This document shows positions 23,301 through 35,991 of a stretch of 64,000 nt of DNA, in pieces. Below the pieces are notes generated by a model. That model saw nothing but the letters and a program-made list of their open reading frames with translations, did not search any database and was not told the origin of the DNA. Every line of letters starts with the position of its first letter. Positions within the stretch are counted from its first letter, which is position 1. Position numbers and translations under genes: made by a program. The DNA comes from Rhizophlyctis rosea (Eukaryota; Chytridiomycota; Chytridiomycetes; Rhizophlyctidales; Rhizophlyctidaceae), in NCBI GenBank assembly GCA_027596075.1, contig JADGJC010000054.1, positions 13,291 to 77,290 of the forward strand. The letters are read 5' to 3'.

Positions 23301-26300
23301 ATCAGTGGACGACCAGTGGCAGCAAATGGGCGGATTTTACCAAATGTAGACAAATACCGATGACAGGTCATTCCATGGACACAAGTCGCTAAATCAGTCA
23401 ACCGATCTGATCCGTTCCGTGATAGATGTGCAGGGTCTGCTTCTACATGGTAGTCGTGACTTTGCGTATGGTATGCACAAAACGTGCACTGGAGTCATAA
23501 AAAGAGAGGTAGGAGTTGCTGCTGTAGGGAGTGAAGGACGAGGTTATAGGAGAAAAGTGCTCAATAGGATCAACAACTTTATCATGACTTCGCGTAGCTC
23601 TGCACATATGCACGACGAGGTCCTTTCCGCTGACTAGCAATGTTAACTGATGTTGCAACTGAATTGAGGGGTCACATGCGGGTGCACTGCTTCATTTTTT
23701 TTTCTATGCCTGAAATATTTTTGAGCGCGGATGTGGGTGTCAACCTGGATAGAAATGAGCAACGAAACCTTCGCCGGCTTGACCAGTACTCAAAGGTTTG
23801 GACGTACTCTTCGGCGTCGGTTTTATGGCGGTTGCTTTGTGGCGCTAACCGGCGGATATTGGAGCAATCCGAGTCTCGGAAGGGTGAACAGATGGTAGTG
23901 CTGGTGGGGAAGAAATAAAGGCGCGGCATGTATGTACGCACCCACGAGCGCGCAATGTTCCGCTGCAGCTGTAGATTGGTACGTTTCTGATGAATGTACT
24001 TTTTGCTGTTTATAGTCTCAGCCATGAAAAGTCATCGACGCTCATACAGTGGGGAACTCATACCCATGAGCAATGCATCTCTGCAACTTACCTCGGCCCA
24101 TTTTCATAGAGACGCCCGGGAATTCGGCAAATTTGGGTGTCCTCGTTTGGTGGTTCGCGATCGCGGTTCTTTTTCTCCTTTTCTTAAATCATTCATGAAT
24201 GCACTTCCTTATTAGAAAAAATATCCCCGGCAGATCCCCTTGACATTTCATCGAAAGTGCAAGATGCGCTCATCTCGTGCGCTGTACAGCAAGTGCGCTT
24301 GAATTCCACTGGTTCCACACTGCTTCCTAATACAGTCACTCGTACTAGGCCGATCGACGCTTGTCCTACTCTTAAGTGCATCAGACCTAGCACTCTGACC
24401 TTACGGCATACCGGTCCGCTTTTCTTTTCCTGTTATTGACTGCAGGGGAAGTGCGACATTCGTAGGTGGAGTTTGATTAGATGGCTGAGTGGGATAAATC
24501 TGACTGATTGCAAATCGGAAAAACCTTGTGAACCCCTTCTTCCACATACAAAAGCATCAAGGCCGAGTATCTTTCCTTCACGTGGAGAGAGGTTTTGGAT
24601 ATGCACTTGCATATGCGTTTGTTTCTTTGAGCCCAAAGGCAGGATGAGCATCCAAACCATTTAAGGAGGACGATGAGCTTTGAAGCCAAAAGCCCAAGAT
24701 TCTCATGTGCCAATCACATGACTGAAGGTGTGTCAGCAGTATGTATGCGACAACTTTTTTGGTATTGGGAATGAACCATCATATAGAGGATGTGAAGTGG
24801 AAAGATGTGCATAGAGACATGACATACTTTGGGTACATGGCGCGTTTCTGCTGTTTAAGTGTTGAGACGACATTCAGTATTCGTACGGGCATCTTTTTTG
24901 CTCCTTGACCCCACCTTGAATTGCTTCATTAATGGAGGTGAAGCCATTGCACTCACCGTCCATGAAATTCGGTTGGTCAAAATTTACTAAAATAGTCTCC
25001 AACACCTTGACATTTCCTCCAATTCAGCAGCCAATTCTCTGGTAGCGACACTCATTGAATGAGTGCGTGAACACCAAGGTGTAGGGTGAAGACACCGCTG
25101 CCATTCGGAACTTCCTGATCGCCTTCACTATATTGCGTTTTTCGTAACGATGCGACCATAACTTGTATGCTCGACTCCGCTAGCGAATGCCGTGTATCTT
25201 ACTGATATCTCTTCTGCGGCGATGTGTTCCTCCCTTCCACAGGCTCATATGATTATGAATGCAAAGAGAGTCTCGGTGTAAGTATCCCAGTCCGTTATTG
25301 TGCGGAGCTCAAAATGCGATTGAGGTCCTGCTTCATTTGGTCGATCTGCCCCTCTGTTCAACTGCACAATAGATATTGTGCGTGAATATCGAATTCATGT
25401 GTGTTAGATGAGTTGCTGTCCGTCCATGAAAAATAAAGTGGGCGGAAGCAGAATCAATATCTGACTGACCATGTGGGCTCAAGGACTGGTGGGGATCGTT
25501 GTCTCAACATAATGGATGTCGTTTTTAGTAAATAAACCTACCAAAAGAGGATATTTTCCAATGAGGACTCAGAAGAACCTCTACGAAAGTCAAGGGTCGA
25601 ACAAGTATTGTATGCCAATTTTGAGCCGTGCTGCCCAAGTGGTCCCAATCCATCCGCGTCAGGAGCTTTTCACCTCTTTTGTAAATGTGCGTGAATCAGT
25701 GTGACGATGGTCTCCACATGGGCGGAAAGTTGACTCTAGATGCCACATCTGTGCCCGTCATGAGCAAGAATGGATTGCTAAGAAGGTTGAGCTGAGAAAT
25801 CTGATCGTATTATGGCCATCGATGGCGCAGTGCCATGTTACGCTTCTCCTCACTGACTTGGTTCTGACTACCGTTCTGTCACGACAAGCGTGGCATTGCA
25901 ACCCGTGGTCCAAATTCGTTGCGGGAACTCCTCGTAAATCTTGCCCCGTTAACATAAACAAAACGAGCCTCTCCCTCATGTTTTCCGCCAAATTCAAGCA
26001 GAGCAAGGATTCCGACTGGCAATTGTGGAATTCGTGATCGTTCCCGAAAAGGATGATGGATTCCCTCTTGTGAAGGCTGCTGAGGTGTTTTTTTTCTTTC
26101 CTGGGCGTATCCATTGTGGTCATGTGGGCGCGGTTCTTCATTCCCTGTCCAACTGAACCAAGGGATTTACTACTTTTACTGTTGCATCCAGAAGATGTTC
26201 CAATCAATTCGTCTGCCAAGATGGGAGAAAATTGCCAAGTCGTGTTGTTTGCAGATTGGCTACAGTCCCACTGGTCCCGGCGGATGTGACGTGATCCTAA

Positions 26301-28900
26301 ATAGCTGAACGGGGATGAAGTCCGGCGGTGTTTGAGACTGAGTTGCAACAAAAATGGATGTGGAGAAATATTGTCGTAAGTGACCGTGGTACTGAGCGAA
26401 AGGCGTTGCATCACGAAGGGGCAGACGGGATTCACGCATCAGTTGGCGATAGAGAGAAGGCTTTGAGAAATGCCATGGCCGGTTGAAAAAATCATTTGCC
26501 TACCCAGCCAATAACCAGACTCTAGTGCTCAATACCAAGTCCTCCGGAGTATTTGGCTGTCTACAGGTAGTGATGTTGCGCGACAGACAAATCCCCTTTC
26601 GCCCTCAATGACCAAGTCTTCGCATTGCGTTGCGTGTGCACCCTGAATTTGGATCTGCTGTGTGGCTTCATCCTTCTTTCAAATACGGTGTAACATCCGC
26701 AGCGTTTGGGAAATCGTATATACATGCAGGAAGTAAGTTCATGCTATATTTCTTATGTATGCGAAGGTGTTCCGACCGCCTTGGGCAATGGCAAGTCCAA
26801 GGCGAAGTGTGTGACATGAGGTTTGTTGAGCTGAATGCGTCTACTGCTTCAAGTTGTACATGGAAAGCAGTTCAATGACACCCCGCCCAGTTATTGCGTA
26901 CCTGTGGGCTTGAGCACATTTTTGTGCTTTTTGAGTGATTGGTGGAGGTTGAGTACTTTACGCCTTCCCGTGCATATCACACGCTATTGATGTTATCCTT
27001 TGCTTCGCAAACTTCACTCAACTTACCTAGTTGAACGGGAAGGAATGCATTGGTTGCCTGAGGATAAGAATCATGCGGTCCTTGATAACAGACGGATGAG
27101 CTGTTCCCGTCACTGTGAGACATTTGTGAGTTCGTCACGTAAAGGAGAACCCGGTACACGCAAGAGTACTTCAAAGCTGCATTCCGAGTCAAGTGCTGTT
27201 CTGCAGCTTGTGAAATATCTGATTGCTTTGAATGGCCGGAGACTTGGAGACCGCCCCCTTTTTTGCTCACGTGCCGACATGTCAGGTTCAACAAGTGATG
27301 ATCATATGACAATCATCATTCCTCTAATGTAAGTTCATGCTACACAGTGAGAATGATTTCCGCGATCCAGTTGACCCACAGCACTCAACTCTCCCCATCA
27401 CGGGGCTACTAGCTTCCATTTTGTTTCATTTTATGGACTTTGATGCATTTGTCGGAAATCAGAAGGAAAGGCAAGACATGATTATTGGCACTTCTACCAC
27501 ACATTACATCCGCGCTGGCCGTTACAATCATATTTGGACTGGGTCGAATCCATTGAGCCTCCCCACCTTGGGATTTCAAGGTTAGCGGGGAATAGACAAA
27601 TAAATGCCAAGCAGGAGTTGATGGCCTTTCCAGGGGGAGATGTCTGGCAGTAGGGACGATCTTCCACCCGTTCAGATGGGAGGCGGCTATTGACATGGGT
27701 GTGCAGACTGAAGATGATACTAGATATGTAGCGAGAGTATTATTGTTCCCTCAACGTCGGACATATTGTCGCCGTGCTTGGCGGTTGTGTCAAGGTAAAA
27801 CGAAAAGATACATTCTCTGCCAGGAAGCGGACATCGCCTTCTATCAGATGCAATAGACGAGATTATAGTCCAAAGAGTGGTTGAAATCCTAATTCTCTGT
27901 CTGAAATTTGTAACTATAGGTCAAGTACTGAACTTAGCGACAAAAATGATTTTGTACCAGATGGTGCACGTCAGAGGCCACAGGATGCAGACGTACTCTG
28001 CATAACTCATAGCTGTCATTAACTTGATTAGAGCTTTTATGGGACAGTCCGTATTGGTCAGGCATCTCAGGATGGTAAGACGTTGTGATGATTGTGGAGG
28101 ATCGCTCTTTTTTCGAGAGACGTGTCATTCGACATTCAGGTATTGTTTGTTGGAGCAGTGACCAGAAGGTACTTATGGAAAACAAAGACAACATATCAAG
28201 TATATGGCCTTTGAAGGGTAATCGCAACAATTTGTTTTTCTACAGAGGGAATCACATTTTGTCTCGGAGCTCTGAGGCGCCGACAAAGATATCAATCAAT
28301 CACCTGTGGACAGTAGGAATTGGGAAGATGGCGGGAAGAGGGTACAAGGAAATCTGGGGGCAGTTGATTGATTACATAAGTCGCCGGGCAAGCCTGTGTT
28401 ATTACGCAATCATCATCGAACATTCCCGCCTTCCCGCCAACCGGCTGAGCCACCCATCACGCGCGAATCTCAGTCCAAGTTCTCGGAGATAGTAAGCGGC
28501 CGATAATTGCGTCATCGCACCCCATGTGAAATCAGAGTTGGATCACTCGTCACACTGTCGTGTTACAGCATACCCACGACTTAATATCTTGCTCGCCGAT
28601 CCGGCACTGGGACCCTTCCCAACACCCTCAACGCGTCATATGCCTTGGATGTCTCGTGGCACCTTTGGAGAGCCTCCTGCCCGCTGGTAAGACATTCAAC
28701 GCAATACACCAACCGTGGCTATAGGGAACGCGGTCGATTGTTGCGATCCAGATTAACATATGCCCCACCGTCTCGGGACCGATAGCATCCACACTGTCCA
28801 CACCAGGCTGACATTTACCGATGTGGCGCTTATTGCTGAGGAGCAGCTGGATCTTTGTATGGGTCTGACCACTTGTTGGGAAAAGAGGTCGTGTGGGGCA
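17343..28900. other. Gene-poor stretch without recognisable content
   Basis: Over 11 kb contains no exon I could tie to a family, no plausible multi-exon model and no transposase, integrase or reverse-transcriptase motif. Base composition is mixed and even, unlike the C- or G-skewed coding blocks elsewhere. The longest open frame (minus, 26435-25758, 225 codons) has no domain, signal or codon bias. Isolated shared words occur, such as GTAAGTTCATGCTA near 26733 and 27329. I could not establish a repeat unit. It could be old, decayed repetitive DNA. Confidence 0.5.
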
Positions 28901-29326
28901 GTAACAGCAATAGTTAGCATCCCAACGTTGACCCCGCCCCACATCATCATAGGGACCCATATAAGGGAACAAACAACCAACAGGCGCGCTCTTGTCACTG
29001 AGACCCCTATTTCTGGACTGTCACTATTTATTTATCAACTCGCACCACCGATCTTGCCCCCCATTTTTGCGTTGTCCGTCCGGCCATCATACACACCCTC
29101 CGACTATCTTGCTCCTTCGCACACCCAGATCATACCATTCCCCAATCCAATCGGCTTCGTTGATTCGACAGCTATCTATCACAACATACATCTGCATATC
29201 GGGAGCAAGTTAACGCGCGCTACACTAGCAACAATCACCACTAGTATTACTTCACCGCATATTCCTCATATATCTTCTCAGCGATACATACACATCATTC
29301 TTGAGCGGTGCAGAATTTAGGCAACT
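28901..29326 (+). promoter_or_regulatory. Upstream region of the HSP20-like gene
   Basis: A TATAAG at 28960-28965 lies about 360 bases before the ATG at 29327. An open frame of 186 codons runs over this region (28760-29320) but has no family resemblance and is probably spurious. No clear heat-shock element (alternating GAA/TTC) was found. Confidence 0.3.
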
Positions 29327-30100
29327 ATGATGGCCTCTCCAGATTTGAGTAGTCCCGCGGCGAATGGTCGGCGGTTGTGGAAGCGCTTCACAATGTCAAG
29401 AAGGTATGTATGACGGATGAACGGAAACAGGGAGTCAAAAGGGAATCATTTCTGACATCATCCCTTCTCACCATTCCGTAGATCACAATCATCCATCTCT
29501 CCCTCACCAACACCCACACCTCACGAAACACCCGACTACACTGAAGACCACCCCAAACCCTCCACATTCCTCTCCGTCCCCGACTCCCAATCACCCGACG
29601 ACACACCCTCATCCTCCTCCTCCCGCCTCTCAACAGACTCCCGCACCTCCCGCCGCCACAGCCTCTCCTCCCTCCTCTCCCGCCGCCGCGGCTCATCCCC
29701 AACACCCCCCACAAACCCCCTCTCCCCACCCTCTCCCCAACAAAACACCCGCACAACAGCCCCCCCACCCCCCCTCCCAACCCTCCAATTCGACCCAACA
29801 CCAACCTACACACCCGACCCCCTCCCTAGCCCGTGGCACGACCTCCTCCCACCAACATACCACACCCTCACCGAACACTCTTCGAAATATTCGCTGACGG
29901 CGCATATTCCGGATGGGATGTCCACGCGAGATGTGTTGCAGGTTTTCGTGTTTGATGATAGTAGGGAGGTGGGGCTTGCGGGGAGTGAGACGCAGATGGG
30001 GGTTAGGATTCGGGTACCGGATGATGCCAATTTGAGGGATGTTAAGGCTTGTGTTGCGGGTGGGGTGCTGACGGTTACGGTTGCGAAGGCTGCTGAGTAG
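29327..30100 (+). CDS. Small heat-shock protein (HSP20/alpha-crystallin-like)
   Basis: Two exons: 29327-29403 and 29482-30100, intron 78 nt (GTATGT...CCGTAG), 231 residues. The first 130 residues are a Ser/Pro/Thr/Arg-rich, probably disordered arm (SLSSLLSRRRGSSP). The last 90 resemble an alpha-crystallin domain: SPWHDLLPPTYHTL, KYSLTAHIPDGMS, a stretch around MGVRIRVPDDANL, and the closing GGVLTVTVAKAAE, equivalent to the GVLTV.(L/V)PK strand of HSP20 chaperones. These hold unfolded proteins in the cytosol. The domain is short and the usual IxI tail is missing, so this is a diverged member. Synonymous usage flips sharply at about 29890: C-rich before, G-rich after. A repeat array begins about 140 bases downstream. 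Confidence 0.65.
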
Positions 30101-30239
30101 TGTGGGTGTGGGTGTGTGTTCTGTGGGAGTTGGTTGTGATGATGATGGGTAGAATGAATTTTCTTTTCGGTATTTTAGAATAGGTTGGCCCCGTGTGTGT
30201 TTAGCATTTATTTGCGGTTTGGGCGGTTGTCTTTTTGAT

Positions 30240-33200
30240 TGGTGCACCTTTCTGTGAACTCTTTTACTCTTTCGAGTCTTTGGACTTGGTCGACTTTTGT
30301 GTTTTTGCGTTATCATCCCCCCTTGTATATACCAGCAAAACGTCATAACAGGAAACATAATCAACTCAAAATAAGTGGTGTTGTTCGCGGCATGATGGGT
30401 GGTCCGTCCATCAATCGTGCACGGACCTTCCCTTATCAATTCCGCGTCGTACTTTTTTACTCTTTCTTATATACCCCAGCAAACGTCATAAAGTTCATAA
30501 CAGACAGGCAACAGAATTATCTTCGAAACGTTTTTATTGGTTGTTGCTGAATGTTTTTGAGTGATGGTGTTGATCAATTTGACCGTGCATTCGCCGCCGA
30601 AAGAGTAATCTTCTTCGTACCTTTTCCGTTTCATTTTTTCATGTTTGATGTGGTGGTGGGTGATTTGTTCAATGACTATCTTACACCCATCACTGCACTG
30701 TGCTGTTCGACTTATTTTTCTGCTCGGTATACCAGCAAACGTCATAACAAGAAGAATCATCTTGAAAATAGGTGTTGGTGTTGTTGTTGCGTAAACTGGT
30801 TAGAGTGATGTGGTCAGTCAATCAATGCTGCGTACCCATTTCGGTGTCCTTCAAAATAATTTTTTCCCCATGGGCTCGCGACCAACACCGGGTCTCCATG
30901 GAGCATGTATTACAGAATTTGAGTCGAAAGTATGCTGTTCGGGTGTTTTGGGCCATCATTTGCCTGCCCTGTGTTCGGTTGATTTCTTTTCCACCCCCCT
31001 CGTACATACCAGCAAACACCAAAACAGGAAAAGACAATCATTCTTCAACAATATTAGTTGTTGGTTAATCAATCACAGATGATACGAACTATACGCACGG
31101 TAATCCGATGCCGCGTTCTCGCTTCCCGTTCAGGTTGTTATTACCTTTTTCGTTGGCCGGCCCTCAATATCACATCGTGATGTGGTAGCACACAAAGTCA
31201 GGTTTAGGGAAATGTGCTGTTCGGCTACCCGGGTCATACTTGCTGTTTCAATGACCATCTCTACACCTATTACAGCCTTGTAATGGCCGGACTCCTCTTT
31301 CCGAAACCCTTATATGGGCCAGCACACGCCCTTACAGGGAAAGCAATCATCTTGAAATTTGTGTTGTTGTTGGTGCTCGGACGTCTTTAAAGTGATGTGT
31401 TGATGAATCGATCCTGCGTTATTATTTCACTGGTTCAAATTATTCGTATCTTTTTTGTTTTATGTTGGGTATGCTTGGACTGAACATTACATATTTGATA
31501 AAGGCCTTCAAAGTCAGAGTCGGGATGTATGCTGTTGGGCTGTGTGTGGTCATCATTGCTGTTTCGATGGCCATCTTGTGCCCGTCGCCGCCCTGTATTG
31601 CTTCTTGTTCCATCCCATTGTATATGTCGACACCATCATGATAAGAAACGAATCCCTTGAAATAGGTGGTGTCATTTGAGGCACAGTAAGTGATCTGCCA
31701 ATCCGTCGACAATGCCATCCCGTCCTGGCGCCGTTTTGTCTTAGTTTCGGTGGGCTTGCATCCAGTATCGAATCATGATGGAGTACCTATGTGGTCAGAT
31801 TCGGGACATGAGCTGTTTGACGATTTAGGTCTTCGTTGATGTTTCAATGACCATCATTACACCCATGACAGACCCTTTTGGCCCGATTGCTTTCTCCGCA
31901 ACCCCTTGTATGTACCAGCAAACGTCATAACAGGAATTAATCGTAACTAATCATCTTCAAATAACTGTTCTTTGAAGGGAAGTGGTGGTTTCATGACGGG
32001 CTGATCATGGGTCCGTAAACCAAGAGATCCCTCCAATGATATACTTTCGATCCAATGCGTTTCTTTTTCGTTCATGACTTCCACAGAATTGGCACCAACA
32101 TCATATCTCTTAAACGGTAAGTAGACAGGGCTCGACTTTCACCGACATAACAGCGCCATCCGCCTCTCCCCACTCAACATCGTCCGGCATGAGCTTCACT
32201 CGTCCCGCACCACCAGTAAACGTCAGAACAGGAAAGAGAATCATCTTGCAAATTGTTGTCGCGTGGGTAGGTATGTTGAGTGGTTCCGTCAATTGAACAT
32301 GATGGAGGGTTCGCATCTGGATTTGTCTAACTTGATCCTTCCTTTTTGTTTTCCACCATTGGTATGCTTTGCACTAGTATCATCGTCTTGGTGGGCGAGT
32401 ATGAATGTGTGGATTCTGGGCGAGTATGATGGTCATCATCCGATTCATGACCGTATTCAAACCCCATCAGTCCTTTGAGACGCTCAATTGTTTTTTCCAA
32501 TTTCTTGTATCTACGCCTACACTGCACTCGACATCTAATTCCGACAGAAGCTCCACAACTTGACATTATGAATATTGTTCTGTGGGATTGGTTTGGGTCT
32601 TCGGTGCTGTCCACCGACAATCAGACGCCCATTATAGTTTCTTTTTTCTAAACCCTTGTATATACCAGCAACGTCATGTCAAGAATATTTTCTTCTCTAG
32701 TCGGATCTTGTCTGTTCCTTTTGTTCTATCTATGGACTATCATCCAGCGATGGCCCCCACAAAGTCCCGACTCAGAGGATGCATGCTGCCCGGGCTGTTT
32801 GAGTCTTCATGCTGTCAAATGACCGCCTTTCGTCCATGGCAATTTGACCGCTCTGTTCCTTTTCCAACCCGTCAGAACTGATATCGTCATAGCGTTGTTG
32901 GGAACCTGTTGCGTAAGTCGTGGTTGGTCATCATTATTTTCCGTTTTTCATCGATTGGTTCAACCCGTCGCGGCCTTTCCATGTCTGCTTTTGGAATCCA
33001 CACCTTTGCATATGCCAGCAACGTCAAAAGAAGAAAAGAGTCATCTTGAAATTTATTGTTGTTGAGCTTGAACGTGTTAGCGTGATATGGTCGATCAATC
33101 GATTTAGCGCTTTCAATCTTATGCTTGAGTCCTGTCATTACTGTTTTGTTTGGCTTCTGATGTGTATGCACCAGCATCACATGGCGATAAAGGCCACATA

Positions 33201-34550
33201 GAGTGAGAAAGCCGTTCCGCCCTCCGGCCTCGTCATTGATGCCATCGTACGCCCATGTTGCAGGCCCAGTTCCTATTTCAATCTTGTATATACCAATGAC
33301 CTCACGGCAGGACCAGGAAAAAAATTATCTCAAAAATAGTTGGTGTTGCTTGCTTGAACACTGTGTGTCACACGGATGATCAATGGACTATGCATTCCAC
33401 ATTTGAAGTTAGGCGGCGTCCGTACCTTTTTGTTTTGTCATGCAGTGAGCTTGTACCAGAATGTTTGGAAAGGCCAACAGAAGTCCGAGTTGAGGTGTAT
33501 GCTGTTCGGCTGTTTGGGTGGTCCGCATCATCGTCAAATGACCATCTTATGTCCCATCACAGTTACTGAAAGCCTGATTCTTTTTCCAACCCGCTTATTA
33601 CATGAGTAACATAATAACTGGAAAAGAATCATTTTGAACTTGTTGTCGTTGCCTTTGTTGCTTTGGCGGCATGCAGTACTCAGTGTAATGGTCAATCAAT
33701 CGTGACGGAGGTTGTCCGTAGCTTTGGTGTGCGATTGGATCCTAAACTTGTTGTTTTTCCGCCTTTGGTATACTTGCGCCACCGTTCCCATCATGGTGGA
33801 GATGTGTGAAAGTGGTATGCTGTTGGGCGAGTAGGACCCATCATAGTCAATCGTTGACCATCTTACGCTCATCCCATTTTCTGAAGTCGCCATTTCTTTT
33901 CCGAGCTTTCGTATATACCACCATTATTTATAACAGGGAAGGATCATTTGGATATGTTGTTCTTACTGTACAAACTGAGTGATTGGTTCCCTCAACCGCG
34001 ATCCGTCCATAATCAGCACTCCCGTGGTGCCTGTAAGTTTTTTTCACATTTCACTGCCATGTCTGGACCGTCATCACTTCTCAATCAAGTTCACTCTGGG
34101 TCATAGTGCCCATCATTCCCATTCATGATCAATGCTTCATGTCCCACTCCGGCACAACATTCTCAAGCTTTTGTTGTTGTTCCACGCCGTTGACTATATC
34201 AGTGGCGTCTTTTCCTGCTGGCAAGGACTTATCCTCTTGAAATAGCGGGTCCTTGAGGTAGATGATGGATCAACCGTTGTTGCATCCTCATTCCGGCGTT
34301 TTCCGTACCATTTGGGTTATTTTTGGGGGGGCGCCGTATGAGTCAACCTCAATATAGCATGCTACTTTTTCTGTTGGATTGGTCGGGTCCTCGATGCTCT
34401 CCAGCTCTCTCCAATGAGCATCATGTGACCCTTCAGAGCCTCTTGTTGCCCGGTTCTTTTTGCCGAATCCTCAGAGTATACAAACAACGTCATCGGAGGA
34501 AAGAGTCATCCTCAAATATCTTAAGCCTCAATGAAGGATGAAGTTGATTG
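30240..34550. repeat. Diverged tandem array, period about 300 bp, about 15 units
   Basis: A degenerate core resembling TATATACCAGCAAACGTCAT, then AACAGGAAAAGAATCATCTTGAAAT and GTTGTTGTTG, recurs near 30330, 30470, 30728, 31005, 31311, 31620, 31910, 32212, 32660, 33008, 33287, 33600, 33912, 34192 and 34477. Each unit also has AGTGATGTGGTCAATCAATC about 60-90 bases later. A third block, like GGATGTATGCTGTTCGGCTG then GACCATCTTACACCCATCAC, lies about 200 bases after the core. Typical spacing is 277-313; one interval is 145 and one 448, suggesting loss or fusion. Units are perhaps 60-75 percent alike by eye. No shared open frame persists across units, so I read this as an old satellite or minisatellite. 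Confidence 0.8.
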
Positions 34551-35730
34551 GTGTTTCGCAAGTGGCCTGTCAGTCCCTCACATGCACTTTCCTACGCATT
34601 CGTTTTTGGCTGGGATTCACTCGTAACGCTTGTTCTGCATGTGGTCTTATCGCTGCATGTAATGCCTTTCGCTTGTGTATATTTGAATCTGTGGACAAAC
34701 ATGTCGCTCATGTTGTTCTCGGTCTTTTCAAACTCGAGGATCTCTTTTTTTCTGAAATCCACTTCTGTCCGTTGCAGTGTCTCAATCATGTGGCAATCAA
34801 CCATGTCTGGTTTGCGGGCCGCCAGCCCTTGTACGCTTAGTTGCATTCTTGATTGCTGTTGGCACTAAGGTCGTGAGTTTGAGAGACATGAGGGAGGCTA
34901 GATAATGCAGCAATCCTCATATAGAGACTTCATTCATTCCGTTGAAATGAAAGGCTCAGACTAAAAATTTCAGAATTGGGCAATGAGGACTTTTCATTCT
35001 TTTTGTGACATCGTATGGACTTCTGGGCCTTTCTGTCGAGAAAAACATAAATGCGGTCATCCATAAAGCGGAATACTCCCCACGGCAGAGTGACTCGCCA
35101 ATGGAAAGACGTTGCAGGAGACTGCTGCCGATGATACTTGACGATTGAAACCTTCTTGCACCTGAACGCTCGTTATTGAAATCGTCCCAAGCTTGAGAAC
35201 GTCCATTCGCGGCATAACGTCGTATTGTGAAGCAGTCTGCTGCTGGACGCCATCTTGCGACTTACTTGGATTGCTGGAGAGACCGTTTTTTTTTTCATCC
35301 AATTCACCACCGAACCGCCTGAGTCACGTACGCATTGTCTACCAGCACAATCCTGTAATTGGGGTCGGAGGGAAGCTTCATTGGATCTCATGTTTTGCAA
35401 GTCTTGGAAATGAACCAGTCCTGTTGATGGAGCAGTTGGAACGGCAGTCGGATGTGTAGTTCGTTTTGCCTATTTTGATAATGCTCCTTGAACATGCCGA
35501 GCAAGCATTAGGTGCGCAATGACCTGGATGAATAAACAAAACCTCTGGATCAGGAGCCTAGCTCTACTCTCATGAGAAGGAAGTTCAAGGACGAACTTTC
35601 CTGATGAAGAAACCATTTCCCAATGTTTGTTTTTGCGACAAGTGTCAGCCCGCAGAGAGATTGCCCCTCATGGTGAAATTTGTGGATTTGAAGACTCGCG
35701 AACACCATTGACTATGTCACAAGTCCGAAA
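34551..35730. other. Intergenic region, no gene seen
   Basis: Between the repeat array and the small two-exon gene there are only short open frames. One on the minus strand (35302-35057) reads somewhat protein-like but lacks a family match or splice context. Nothing else is recognised. Confidence 0.35.
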
Positions 35731-35991
35731 ATGGTATGCCCGCAGGATATGAAATTCGCTGTTCGAAGCAGGGAGTTGCTTTTTATTCCATTGCGGATCA
35801 CGTCAGACATTCGGCCGATGACGTAAGTAAACAAACTGTTGCACTTCACACCGTACGGTTTTAGGGAATATAATTCCCAACTAACCCACATCCCACCTCT
35901 TATCCTCAGGGTTCCCGGCACAGAACTGAATGTTCAATTTACAATCGAGTACTTTGAGCAATCTCAGACTGTGACACTGCAGATGCCATAA
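35731..35991 (+). CDS. Possible small two-exon gene or 3' end of a gene
   Basis: Exons 35731-35822 and 35910-35991 join across an 87-nt intron with a strong donor (GTAAGT) and a pyrimidine-rich acceptor (TTATCCTCAG). The joined frame encodes 57 residues ending FTIEYFEQSQTVTLQMP and TAA. The residues after the splice have a coherent beta-strand-like pattern. The frame is open a little upstream of the ATG (ANTIDYVTSPK), so this may be the tail of a longer gene whose earlier exons I could not find. No family is recognised. Confidence 0.35.

Noticed and set aside
25758..26435. A 225-codon open frame on the minus strand in the gene-poor stretch
   Set aside because: No domain, signal peptide, membrane helix, codon skew or splice context; its length is possible by chance over 11 kb read in six frames.
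28760..29320. A 186-codon plus-strand open frame ahead of the HSP20-like gene
   Set aside because: Composition is Ile/Thr/His-rich and irregular, no motif is seen, and it covers the expected promoter with its TATA-like sequence.
30240..34550. CRISPR-like or coding repeat interpretation of the ~300-bp array
   Set aside because: Units are far too long and diverged for CRISPR, the host is a fungus, and no reading frame is conserved from unit to unit.
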